Source of the DNA: Desulfobulbaceae bacterium UBA5628
GTDB lineage: Bacteria > Desulfobacterota > Desulfobulbia > Desulfobulbales > Desulfurivibrionaceae
Direction: 5' to 3'
Assembly: GCA_002421565.1 (NCBI GenBank)
Contig: DIKC01000169.1
Span: forward strand, 1-29,100
DNA: 29,100 nucleotides
Below, piece after piece: positions 7,419 through 14,579 of the stretch. Position 1 is the first letter of the stretch. Every line of letters starts with the position of its first letter. The notes below the pieces were generated by a model. It was not told where the DNA came from and did not search any database. It saw only the letters and a program-made list of their open reading frames with translations. The translations under genes were made by a program, and so were the position numbers.

Positions 7419-8291
7419 TTATTTTTTTAGCCGGTTGATGACGTAATCCACGTAAAGGGCGGCCGGGTTGAGGTCGCTGGTCTCCTTGATTCCCCGGAAG
7501 CCGCCGAAGGCGGAAACCTCGAAGACCATCGGGCCCTCTGGGGTTTCCGCCACATCGACGCAGGTAAAATCCAGACCAAAGGGCTCCTGGGCCCGGCGGG
7601 CCAGCTCGATAATGGACGGGTGGGGCTGAAGGGCCTGGTAACGGCCGCCCGAGGCGGTGGTGGTGTTCCAGGCCCCTTCCTCTTTGCAACGGGCATAGGT
7701 GGTGAGATATTGGCCGCCGAGAAAGACGATGCCCATATCCCGGCCGCCCAGCTCGATCTTCTGCTGGATGTACATCACCCGGTGCTGGGCCCGGTAGGCG
7801 TCGATCTCCTCCGGCGCCGCCGGGGTGTCGGCGATGATCGTCATCCCCCTGGCCTTGGTCGAAAAGAGGGGCTTGAAGACCGCCTCGCGGTAGCGCCGCA
7901 CCGTGGTCAGGGCGATGCCGGGGTCTTCGGTGATGGTGGTGGGCGGCATGGGAATCCCGGCCAGGCGCAGGCTGACGGTGCAGCTCAGGCGGTCCAGGAC
8001 CCGGATAATCGCCAGGGGATCGGAAAATACCGCCACCCCCCGGGCCTTGAGAAAGCGGAGCAGCTCCAGCCGGTCGAGGAGGTCCGGCGAGTAGCGGCTG
8101 CCGATTTTCTTGACGATCACCGCATCCAGGCCGGCGAGATCGACCCCCTGGTAGAGCAGCCGGTTATGATCGAGATCGAGGGCGGTGCGGTGGATCTCGA
8201 TCAGCAGCCGTTCGCCGGTTCTGGCCGCGGCCATGTCGGCCAGCCATTCCGACGACCAGCCTCCCTGGGTGCCGACAACTCCGATCTTCAT
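7419..8291 (-). CDS. ATP-grasp ligase of the GAK type (RimK-like)
   Basis: The 290-residue protein has an ATP-grasp layout close to RimK/LysX ligases: an N-terminal pre-ATP-grasp domain (IGVVGTQGG), the segment VFKPLFSTKARGM with the ATP-binding lysine and glycine-rich loop, IQQKIELGGRDMGIVFLG for the substrate-binding strands, and a C-terminal metal-binding part with FTCVDV and VFEVSAFGGF, in which D and E ligands are visible. The last segment normally reads EVN in this superfamily, so the Asn is replaced here by Ser. ATP-grasp enzymes activate a carboxylate as an acyl phosphate and join it to an amine or thiol. AAAGGAG lies 7 nt before the ATG at 8291. It sits 13 bp from both operon neighbours. 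I recall the family name 'ATP-grasp, GAK system'; its substrate is unknown. Confidence 0.88.
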   Translation of the reverse strand: MKIGVVGTQGGWSSEWLADMAAARTGERLLIEIHRTALDLDHNRLLYQGVDLAGLDAVIVKKIGSRYSPDLLDRLELLRFLKARGVAVFSDPLAIIRVLDRLSCTVSLRLAGIPMPPTTITEDPGIALTTVRRYREAVFKPLFSTKARGMTIIADTPAAPEEIDAYRAQHRVMYIQQKIELGGRDMGIVFLGGQYLTTYARCKEEGAWNTTTASGGRYQALQPHPSIIELARRAQEPFGLDFTCVDVAETPEGPMVFEVSAFGGFRGIKETSDLNPAALYVDYVINRLKK

Positions 8292-8304
8292 GGGCAGACT
8301 CCTT

Positions 8305-9954
8305 TCAGTAGTAGATGATCTCTTCCGGCATGGTGAAGGCCGGGATTTGGCCGGGCGGGGTGAGGCTCACCTTTTCCAGCAGATAATGGCCCCGCATCAG
8401 CATCTCCCGGGCGAAGCGGGCGTTGAGCTCGAAACGAACCGAGGTGAAAAAGGAGCGGGCCAGGTGGAGGGCCAGGCGGAAGGAGGCGCTTTGGTCGTGG
8501 TTGGCGGCCGCGTAACTTGCGGCCAGCCGGTGGATACGGGCCGCCGCCTGGTTGAGCCGCGAGCGCGCTCCGGCTTCAAAGACCGGCAGCCGGAAAAAAG
8601 AAACCAGGAGCACCGCCATGTCCTGGAGATAATCGCCGGGCTGGGAGCGATAAACATCGATGAAATGAATCCGGCGGTTGGCCTGATTGAAGACGATGTT
8701 GTTGGCGTTGCAGTCGCCGTGGATGAAAACGGTGCAGGGCGCCGCCACTTCCTTTTCCAGGTCGGCCGCCTTGCGGCTGAGGATGGTGAAGGATTCAATA
8801 TCCCGTTCGTTAAGCCGGGCCGAACCGCGAAAGAGACGGGGGTGGATCAGGCGGATTCGGTCAAGGCGGTCAAGAAGCTGGGCGATGGCCTGGGAAGGGG
8901 CGGGGATGTCGGTTTTGCTGAGATCCCAGAGCCGGGGCAGGGTCTCTTCCAGGGTGGCGAAGGCGTGTTCGAGCAGGGCCGGGTCATGGCCCAGCACCAC
9001 TTCGTCCATGGTCGGGCCGGCAATGAACTCCACCAGCATCGCGGCCTGCTCCGTTTCCTCGTGGAAACTGATCACTTGCGGCACCAGGCCGGGAGAGATT
9101 TTTTGCCAGGCCGCGAGATTTTCCCGTTCCCGTTTGATTTTTTTCGGCTGGCCGCCCTTGAAGATAGTGCTGCGGGCCGGTTTGCCGTGGCGAGGATCGC
9201 CGCCGCTGTCGATCCGGCTGATATTGCAGCCGGATCGGGTGCCCAGATAGGATTCGTAGTTGATCCGGTTGATGGGTTCCCGCACACCCGCCCCGGAAAG
9301 GGTTTTCTGGAGGGCGTCGAACTGGGTGATCTTGATTTTTTCCCCGATGATCGCGGCCAGCAGGGCCTCGCCGATGTTGAGCAGGGAATCGCCGATCCGT
9401 TCCAGGTAACGGAAAATGAAGATCAGGGTCACCAGGTCTTCCACTTCCCGGCCGCCGCGGAGGCGGCCCATCACCCGGTCGAAAGCCTGTTTGTAAAGAT
9501 CGTCGAGATGCATCTCCGCCTGGCAGATGACCAGGGCCTTGCTCAGATCGTTATGTTCCAGCACCGGGATGATCAGGGGGAAGCACGGACGAATTTCCTC
9601 GAAAAACGGCTCCCAGTGGAATTCGTCCAGAATACAGCGGTTTTTCAGGAAGCCGGTCTGGCGGATGATATTGACGCAGAAGTCGGCGATCCGTTCCAGG
9701 TTGACGCTGATCGTGTGGCGGGCCCGGATCAGGTTGATCTGCTGTTTGTTGTAGTTCCGCTGCGCGTGAATGGTGGCAAAGCAGAGGTTTTCGAGCAAAA
9801 CCTTGAGGTTGTCGATGTGGTCGTCGCGGGAGACGATCCGTTCGTGGAGCACCGGGTCGGCCAGGCCCAGGTAGGCATGGGTCGCCTCCACCTGATCGGC
9901 CACCTCCAGCACCAGAAAGCGAAAATTCTCCGCCAGATTGTGAAAGGTAAGCAT
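8305..9954 (-). CDS. PhoU-domain and aminoglycoside-phosphotransferase-like kinase fusion
   Basis: The 549-residue protein combines two unrelated modules. Residues 1-215 form a PhoU-like helical bundle with two metal-site repeats, LERIADFCVNI (86-96) and LERIGDSLLNIGE (184-196). Residues about 260-545 form a kinase of the APH/choline-kinase fold: a nucleotide-binding start near TIFKGG with ERENLA after it, the catalytic loop IHGDCNANN (411-419) with D414, and FIDVYR (431-436) with the metal-binding D433. PhoU couples phosphate transport to the Pho two-component system; APH-fold enzymes phosphorylate small molecules. The start at 9954 lies 6 bp after the stop of the small amphi-Trp gene and lacks a good ribosome site, so it is probably coupled. 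Physical fusion suggests phosphate-status control of a phosphorylation step. That is inference; the substrate is unknown. Confidence 0.88.
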   Translation of the reverse strand: MLTFHNLAENFRFLVLEVADQVEATHAYLGLADPVLHERIVSRDDHIDNLKVLLENLCFATIHAQRNYNKQQINLIRARHTISVNLERIADFCVNIIRQTGFLKNRCILDEFHWEPFFEEIRPCFPLIIPVLEHNDLSKALVICQAEMHLDDLYKQAFDRVMGRLRGGREVEDLVTLIFIFRYLERIGDSLLNIGEALLAAIIGEKIKITQFDALQKTLSGAGVREPINRINYESYLGTRSGCNISRIDSGGDPRHGKPARSTIFKGGQPKKIKRERENLAAWQKISPGLVPQVISFHEETEQAAMLVEFIAGPTMDEVVLGHDPALLEHAFATLEETLPRLWDLSKTDIPAPSQAIAQLLDRLDRIRLIHPRLFRGSARLNERDIESFTILSRKAADLEKEVAAPCTVFIHGDCNANNIVFNQANRRIHFIDVYRSQPGDYLQDMAVLLVSFFRLPVFEAGARSRLNQAAARIHRLAASYAAANHDQSASFRLALHLARSFFTSVRFELNARFAREMLMRGHYLLEKVSLTPPGQIPAFTMPEEIIYY

Positions 9955-9960
9955 GGCGGT

Positions 9961-10230
9961 TTAAGAGGAAATTTCCATGATTTTGTCCGGTTCGGCGCTT
10001 TTTTTCTTGCGCTCGTTCCAGGACATTTCAATGCTCAGGCGGTTCTTGTCGCCCTTGCGCCGGGCATTGACCGTGATCCGCAACAGCCCGGCCGGATTGA
10101 GTTCGATCTCCTTGCCCTCCGCCGCCAGCAGCAGCCGCTGTTTGCCGATGCCCTCGATCAGCGATTCCAGATAGCTGCGGATGGTTTCGGTATCCTGGTA
10201 AGACTCGAAGGAAAATCTTTCTTCCGCCAT
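9961..10230 (-). CDS. Amphi-Trp domain protein, short form (GAK-type operon)
   Basis: This 89-residue protein is almost only the domain: TIRSYLESLIEGIGKQRLLL, then strand-like segments GKEIELNPAGLLRITVNA and the ending RLSIEMSWNER with the hallmark Trp. A short charged tail (KKKSAEPDKIMEISS) follows. It is clearly a paralogue of the 4618-4968 protein, sharing the ARRKxDK segment before the Trp strand, but the rest has diverged. AAAGGAG lies 8 nt before the ATG at 10230. It lies between the PHP-like gene (30 bp away) and the PhoU-kinase fusion (6 bp away). Two such domains flank the enzymes of the operon, which suggests two different partner roles rather than a recent duplication. Confidence 0.85.
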   Translation of the reverse strand: MAEERFSFESYQDTETIRSYLESLIEGIGKQRLLLAAEGKEIELNPAGLLRITVNARRKGDKNRLSIEMSWNERKKKSAEPDKIMEISS

Positions 10231-10260
10231 TTTCTTGCTCCTTTGCCGTCACGGCTTGCT

Positions 10261-11424
10261 TCAGCCGGCCAGCCGGGCCCGGTATTCGGCGATCACCGTT
10301 GATCGTTCGAGGTCGGCCTTGATCAGTTGCTTGCGCAGGTTGAGATCGTCCCAGGGGGGCTGGAAGCCGAGCTCCCTGGCCGCCTTTTTTTCATTCTGGG
10401 CGTGGGGGGCGATGATCTTTTCGCCCAGGTGGGTATCGTCGCCCATGAAGGCCAGCAGCCGCCGTTGGGATCGGCACTGGTCGCGGTTTTTGTTGAACAG
10501 GACGGTGAGGAGAAATTCGGTGTATTCGCGGGACTGGGGGTTCCAGATTTCGTAGCCGTCCACGTCGTATTCCGCCAGGAGGATGGGCCAGAATTGCTCG
10601 GGATGGGGGATGACGATCCCGGCCCCGATGCTCCGGGCCTCTTCGATAATTTCCGAAGTCCGGTAAAAATAGGTGAAGGGGAATTCGGCCTTGACCTCCT
10701 GTTTTACCGCCTGCAGGAAGCACTGGGCCCGGGAAAGGGTGGGGCGCTCGACCCGGTCCGCGAGGGTTTCGAGAAAATTGCGCAGCAGCTTGTTCTTGAT
10801 GTTGTCGCGGGGCAGGGTGTCGTAATGACGGTCAAGGAGAATCTCCAGGCGGGCGGCCTGGTCGCGGACCAGATTGACGATCTTTTCGTCGGCCCCGGTT
10901 TTGCGGGCGGCCCGTTCCAGCCGTTCGGCCACCGGCTTGGTCAGGGTGGTGATGAAATCGAATAACTGGGAGGAGCGGTACTTGAAGGTATGCTCAAGGG
11001 CGCCCTGGAGTACCCCGGTTTTTTCCAGGCGGCTCTTTTCAAAATGGAGCAGCAGTTGCACCTTGCGCTGGAAGCCCTGGGAAAAGCAATCCACCTCCAC
11101 CCCGCAATAATCGCCGAAACAGGTGATCTGGTTGTGCTGGGTGGGGATGATCAGTTCTTCGCGGCGGTTGGGGTAAAGATGTTCGATCCGGCGGGCGGCC
11201 AGTTCCAGGGGCACGAATTCCGGGTGCCAGTGGACCGCCAGCACCTCCTGCTGGCGGGGATAGCTGTGGGGCGGCTGGGTGATCAGCCGTTCCTGGGCGC
11301 GGCTCAACTCGGTGGTCACCACCCGGCGGAAGCGGGCCTCGTCCTCGGCGGTGATTTCGCCTTTAAAGGGGCCGGGGTGCGGCCGGTGGTCATGCTTGCC
11401 CTGCTTGCCCTTGATCAGTTGCAT
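10261..11424 (-). CDS. PHP-domain-like metal-dependent hydrolase, first gene of the GAK-type operon
   Basis: The 387-residue protein shows scattered PHP-family metal motifs: VHWHPEF (64-70) resembles the first HxH motif, GAGIVIPHPEQFW (267-279) resembles the typical AGGxxxxAHP motif, DGYEIWNP (289-296) resembles the GIEVYN motif, and FMGDDTHLGEK (326-336) supplies a DxH site. A helical insert of about 100 residues (145-250) separates the first motif from the rest. PHP proteins are phosphoesterases, histidinol phosphatases or polymerase-associated nucleases, so phosphate-ester hydrolysis is plausible. The N-terminus is His/Lys/Gly-rich. The ribosome site at the chosen ATG (GGGAAAG, about 5 nt) is weak, and no better in-frame start exists upstream. 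Divergence from known PHP enzymes is large, so activity is not certain. Confidence 0.72.
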   Translation of the reverse strand: MQLIKGKQGKHDHRPHPGPFKGEITAEDEARFRRVVTTELSRAQERLITQPPHSYPRQQEVLAVHWHPEFVPLELAARRIEHLYPNRREELIIPTQHNQITCFGDYCGVEVDCFSQGFQRKVQLLLHFEKSRLEKTGVLQGALEHTFKYRSSQLFDFITTLTKPVAERLERAARKTGADEKIVNLVRDQAARLEILLDRHYDTLPRDNIKNKLLRNFLETLADRVERPTLSRAQCFLQAVKQEVKAEFPFTYFYRTSEIIEEARSIGAGIVIPHPEQFWPILLAEYDVDGYEIWNPQSREYTEFLLTVLFNKNRDQCRSQRRLLAFMGDDTHLGEKIIAPHAQNEKKAARELGFQPPWDDLNLRKQLIKADLERSTVIAEYRARLAG

Positions 11425-11487
11425 TTTTCTTTCCCGGCATGGGTTGATCTGATGCGGCCGACTGCCTCCTTACATATCTAGCCGGGC

Positions 11488-11517
11488 AATATGAGGATTT
11501 TGTTAGAAGTGCGTCAA
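11488..11517 (-). promoter_or_regulatory. Candidate sigma-70-type promoter of the GAK-type operon
   Basis: On the minus strand TTGACG (11512-11517) and CATATT (11488-11493) are separated by 18 bp, matching five and four of six consensus bases. They lie 64-93 bp upstream of the first start codon of the operon at 11424, in the divergent gap shared with the PhoB-like regulator. Confidence 0.35.
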
Positions 11518-11533
11518 ATCTGGCGGACGATAT

Positions 11534-11563
11534 TTTAACCGTTTGCTAACCGATTCCTAAAAA
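11534..11563 (+). promoter_or_regulatory. Pho-box-like direct repeats upstream of the PhoB-like regulator
   Basis: Three 8-bp units with 3-bp spacers give an 11-bp period: TTTAACCG (11534), GCTAACCG (11545) and the weaker CCTAAAAA (11556). The related words GCTAACC and CTTAACCG follow at 11570-11583. An 11-bp helical period is what PhoB-type dimers bind, and the 8+3 arrangement of TTAACC words resembles the cyanobacterial Pho box. The array lies 68-98 bp before the regulator's start codon, so autoregulation is the simplest reading. It also lies just upstream of the candidate GAK-operon promoter on the other strand, so it could control both directions. Confidence 0.5.
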
Positions 11564-11631
11564 AGGAGCGCTAACCTTAACCGTGGAAGCCGGTGGCCCG
11601 GAGCGGTCAATGATGGTTGAGGAGGTGCGTT

Positions 11632-12330
11632 ATGCAACGCAAACATGTGCTGGTGGTCGAGGATGAGGAAGATATTTTGCAGTTGGTCAGCTACAACCTG
11701 ACCAGGGCCGGTTTTCAGGTGAGTTGCGCCCAGTCCGGCGAGGAGGCCCTGGAAAAATTGGGGGCCGGTCGGCCTGATTTAATGGTGCTCGATCTGATGC
11801 TGCCCGGAATCAGCGGCCTGGAGGTGTGCCAGGCGGTGCGCAAGCTTGATGCCTGCCGGGATTTGCCGGTGGTGATGCTCACCGCCCGGGGCGAGGAAAG
11901 TGATATTGTCGCCGGCCTGGACTTGGGGGCGGATGATTACGTAACCAAGCCCTTCAGTCCCAAAGTGCTGATCTCCCGGATCAAGGCGATTATGCGGCGG
12001 CGGGAGCAGAACGGGGCGGAAGGGGGGCCGGAGCAGGAAACCCCGGTGCGGCTGGGGGAACTGGAGGTCGATCCGATTCGTTTCGAGGCGCGGGTGGAGG
12101 GGGCGGTGGTGTCCCTGACCCTGACCGAATTCAATATCCTGAAACTACTGGCCCGGCGGGCGGGCTGGGTCTTCACCCGCCAGCAGATCATCGACGCCAT
12201 CCGGGGCTATGACTACAGCATCAGCCTCCGGGCGGTGGATGTCCACGTCTTCAGCCTGCGCAAAAAACTGGGTCGCTCCGGCCCCCGCCTGGAATCGGTG
12301 CGCGGCATCGGCTACCGGGTCAGGGCTTAG
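11632..12330 (+). CDS. OmpR/PhoB-family response regulator
   Basis: The 232-residue protein has an N-terminal receiver (about 5-120) with VVEDEED, the phosphoacceptor Asp in LMVLDLMLPGISGLEVC, and conserved Thr (LTARGEE) and Lys (YVTKPFSP). A C-terminal winged-helix DNA-binding domain follows (about 135-232): LTLTEFNILKLL, the recognition helix region AVDVHVFSLRKKL and the closing wing ESVRGIGYRV. The DLMLPGISGLE segment and the partner kinase type make PhoB the closest known relative. I chose the ATG at 11632, with GGAGG 6 nt upstream, over an in-frame TTG at 11617 that overlaps this ribosome site. Its stop codon overlaps that of the convergent kinase gene. No pst genes or conventional stand-alone phoU are in view, so a phosphate role is inferred. 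Confidence 0.93.
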   Translation: MQRKHVLVVEDEEDILQLVSYNLTRAGFQVSCAQSGEEALEKLGAGRPDLMVLDLMLPGISGLEVCQAVRKLDACRDLPVVMLTARGEESDIVAGLDLGADDYVTKPFSPKVLISRIKAIMRRREQNGAEGGPEQETPVRLGELEVDPIRFEARVEGAVVSLTLTEFNILKLLARRAGWVFTRQQIIDAIRGYDYSISLRAVDVHVFSLRKKLGRSGPRLESVRGIGYRVRA

Positions 12331-13739
12331 CCGGGGGGCAGCAGGATGGTGAAGGTGGAGCCGCGGCCCGGCTCACTTTGCACCGCCACCTCGCCGCCGT
12401 GGGCCTGGACGATGTGCTTGACGATCGCCAGCCCCAGGCCGGTACCGCCCAGTTTGCGGCTGCGGGCCTTGTCGCTGCGGTAGAAACGTTCAAAGAGGCG
12501 GGGCAGGTGGTGGGCCTCGATCCCCACCCCGAAATCCCGCACCTCGATCCGCAAGCGGCCGCCGTTTGCCCCGCCTGCTTCCGCTTTGGCCCGGAGGATG
12601 ATCTCGCCGCCGGGATGGCTGTACTTGATCGCATTGACCAGGAGATTGGTCACCGCCTGTTCCAAGAGAGGGGCGTTGATCCGGGCGGTCAGCCCCGGTT
12701 CGGCCTCAAGCCGCATCCCGATTTCCTTTTCCTTGGCCTTGAGGGCGCAAACTTCCAGGGCCGCGCTCAGCACCCCGGCCAGGGGTTCCCGTTCCAGCGC
12801 GATTTCGGTGTTGTCCCCCTGTTCCTCGATCCGTGAAAGGGTGAGCAAATCCTCGACAATGGCGTGGAGGCGGTCGGAGTTCTTGAGGATGATCTCGACG
12901 AAACGGCCCGCCTCTTCCGGCTGGGCCAGGGCGCCGTCCCGCAGGGTTTCGCTGAAGCCCTTGATGGTGGTGATCGGGGTTTTCAGTTCGTGGGAGACAT
13001 TGGCCACGAAATCCCGGCGGATATTTTCCAGGCGGCGGAGGCGGGTAACGTCGTTGAGCACGATCAGGGCGCCGGGGCGGGCGCTTTCCCGCATCCTGAT
13101 CCGGACCCCGTGGGCCTGGAGATAGGTGTTGCGACCCTCTTCCCCCCGGAGGACGATTTCCCCCTCGATCGGCCGCTCGGCCCGCAGGCTCTGCTGGGCG
13201 AAGCGGTGCAGCTCCAGATTGCGCACCGCCTCCAGGCAGTTTTTTTTGCCAACCGCCGAGGCCGGAATTTCAAAAAGCCGGGCCGCCGCCTTGTTGATGC
13301 TGACCAGCGTCTCCTCATGGTTGATTACCATCACCGCCTCCACCATGCTGGAAAAAACCGCCTCCAATTCGCTTCGTTCCTGTTCGGCGGCGTTGAGCCG
13401 GTCGGCCAGCTCCTCGGTGAGCCGGGTCAGGGCCCCGGCCAGGCGGTCGATTTCCCGGAAGGAGTGGCGGGCCCAGCGGAAGCGGCGGGGCGGGCTGAAA
13501 CTGTTTTTGGCCAGCTCCTCGATCCCGGCCCGGATTTCATTGAGCGGGCCGCCCAGGCGGCGGCTGAGGAGCCAGGCGGCGAAGGCGGCCAGGGGCGCCA
13601 GGACCAGGGCCAGCAGGATCATTTCAGTCATCAGCGGCAACTCCCCCGCCAGCGGCAGGCGGCGGACGATGAATCCGGCCACGATTACAAAAATTATCAG
13701 AACTCCGCAAATCTGCCAGAAAAAACCCTTGGGATGCAT
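12327..13739 (-). CDS. PhoR-like membrane sensor histidine kinase
   Basis: The 470-residue protein has two TM helices (about 9-24 and 38-58) with only a short periplasmic turn, then a HAMP-like segment (60-115), a PAS domain (about 125-235), HisKA with H250 in [23 protein letters not shown], and HATPase_c with [23 protein letters not shown] and GGTGLGL. The absence of a periplasmic sensor domain, the PAS and the [12 protein letters not shown] motif are typical of PhoR, which senses phosphate status through the transporter and PhoU. It is encoded on the opposite strand to its likely partner regulator, meeting it tail to tail with overlapping stop codons. It follows an uncharacterised gene by only 4 bp, with a weak ribosome site inside that gene's end. 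Confidence 0.92.
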   Translation of the reverse strand: MHPKGFFWQICGVLIIFVIVAGFIVRRLPLAGELPLMTEMILLALVLAPLAAFAAWLLSRRLGGPLNEIRAGIEELAKNSFSPPRRFRWARHSFREIDRLAGALTRLTEELADRLNAAEQERSELEAVFSSMVEAVMVINHEETLVSINKAAARLFEIPASAVGKKNCLEAVRNLELHRFAQQSLRAERPIEGEIVLRGEEGRNTYLQAHGVRIRMRESARPGALIVLNDVTRLRRLENIRRDFVANVSHELKTPITTIKGFSETLRDGALAQPEEAGRFVEIILKNSDRLHAIVEDLLTLSRIEEQGDNTEIALEREPLAGVLSAALEVCALKAKEKEIGMRLEAEPGLTARINAPLLEQAVTNLLVNAIKYSHPGGEIILRAKAEAGGANGGRLRIEVRDFGVGIEAHHLPRLFERFYRSDKARSRKLGGTGLGLAIVKHIVQAHGGEVAVQSEPGRGSTFTILLPPG

Positions 13740-13743
13740 GGCG

Positions 13744-14442
13744 TCAGTTTCCGCTGAAAAGGGGTTCGAGCTCGGCCAGGGACTGTTTGATCATGTAAGG
13801 CATGGCCTTGGCGTGAAGATCGAGGAGGATGACCGCGTTCACCATCGAATCGGAGTCGGAGGCGGCCCGCAGGCGATTGGCCAAGGCGGTGTTGATCTGC
13901 TGGATATGGAGGTAGATGTCGCGGAGACCGGTCAGTTCCATGTCCGGGGCCAGGCCCTGTTGATGACGGAAATACTGGGCCAGCATATAGGTGGCGGCGG
14001 CCCGGTAGATGGTTTCCTGCTCGGTGGCCAGGGGCAGGTGGAAACGGGCCATGGGGCGGAAGAAAGCGGTGCGGGGGCAGCCGCTGGTCGCCAGCAGCAG
14101 GCCCATCAATGAGCCGGCCGCCCGCTGGGCCGTGGTGTGCTGGGAGATGATCCGTTCGGCGGTGATCACTTCCAGGGCCATCTGGTCATGGGAAAGCAGG
14201 CTGGAAAGGCGGGTCACCATCGGGGCCAGGCTCAGGGCCGCCGGACAGTGGCTGATCAGAGCGGTATCCAGGGGGCAATTGGGGCATTGCTGGAAGGCCA
14301 GCCGGGTCCATTCCGGCGGGGCCGGGTCGTCGGCCCGGCGCAGGGCCATACTGACGGGGTCGAATTCCAGGGTCAGGGATTCGCAACTCCGATCTCCCAA
14401 GGTGAAACGGTATTGGACGGTAAAGGCGGCCGGCTGGGACAT
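13744..14442 (-). CDS. Uncharacterised protein with CPxC motif, upstream of the PhoR-like kinase
   Basis: The 232-residue protein has no membrane segment or signal peptide. It opens with beta-rich sequence around FTVQYRFTLGDRSCESLTLEF, followed by FQQCPNCPL and SHCPAALSLAP (three nearby cysteines that could bind metal), then a mostly helical region with RFHLPLATEQETIYRAA and MLAQYFRHQQG. It resembles a family of unknown function that I recall as DUF6901, but I hold that name loosely. The start at 14442 has no clear ribosome site. It forms a two-gene operon with the PhoR-like kinase 4 bp downstream, which suggests a role in the same signalling pathway. No enzymatic motif is recognisable. Confidence 0.75.
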   Translation of the reverse strand: MSQPAAFTVQYRFTLGDRSCESLTLEFDPVSMALRRADDPAPPEWTRLAFQQCPNCPLDTALISHCPAALSLAPMVTRLSSLLSHDQMALEVITAERIISQHTTAQRAAGSLMGLLLATSGCPRTAFFRPMARFHLPLATEQETIYRAAATYMLAQYFRHQQGLAPDMELTGLRDIYLHIQQINTALANRLRAASDSDSMVNAVILLDLHAKAMPYMIKQSLAELEPLFSGN

Positions 14443-14579
14443 GATCGTGATAGCGTCTCGGTTGAAGGAACTGGTTGCCCGTGGTTGCGAATTTTCCCAT
14501 CTTACCGGAGCAAGGGCCGGGCTACAACCACATTCAGCTTGTGCTTGACAACGGCCGGCAAGTGCAAGAAGGTAGACGG

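Noticed and set aside
8185..10302. Plus-strand reading frame of 705 codons opposite the ATP-grasp, PhoU-kinase and amphi-Trp genes
   Set aside because: It crosses three well-supported genes on the other strand and its translation is a low-complexity mirror of them, with no domain.
14544..14549. TTGACA as a -35 box for the GAF-HD-GYP gene
   Set aside because: No -10-like hexamer follows at 16-18 bp, and the start codon is only 30 bp downstream.
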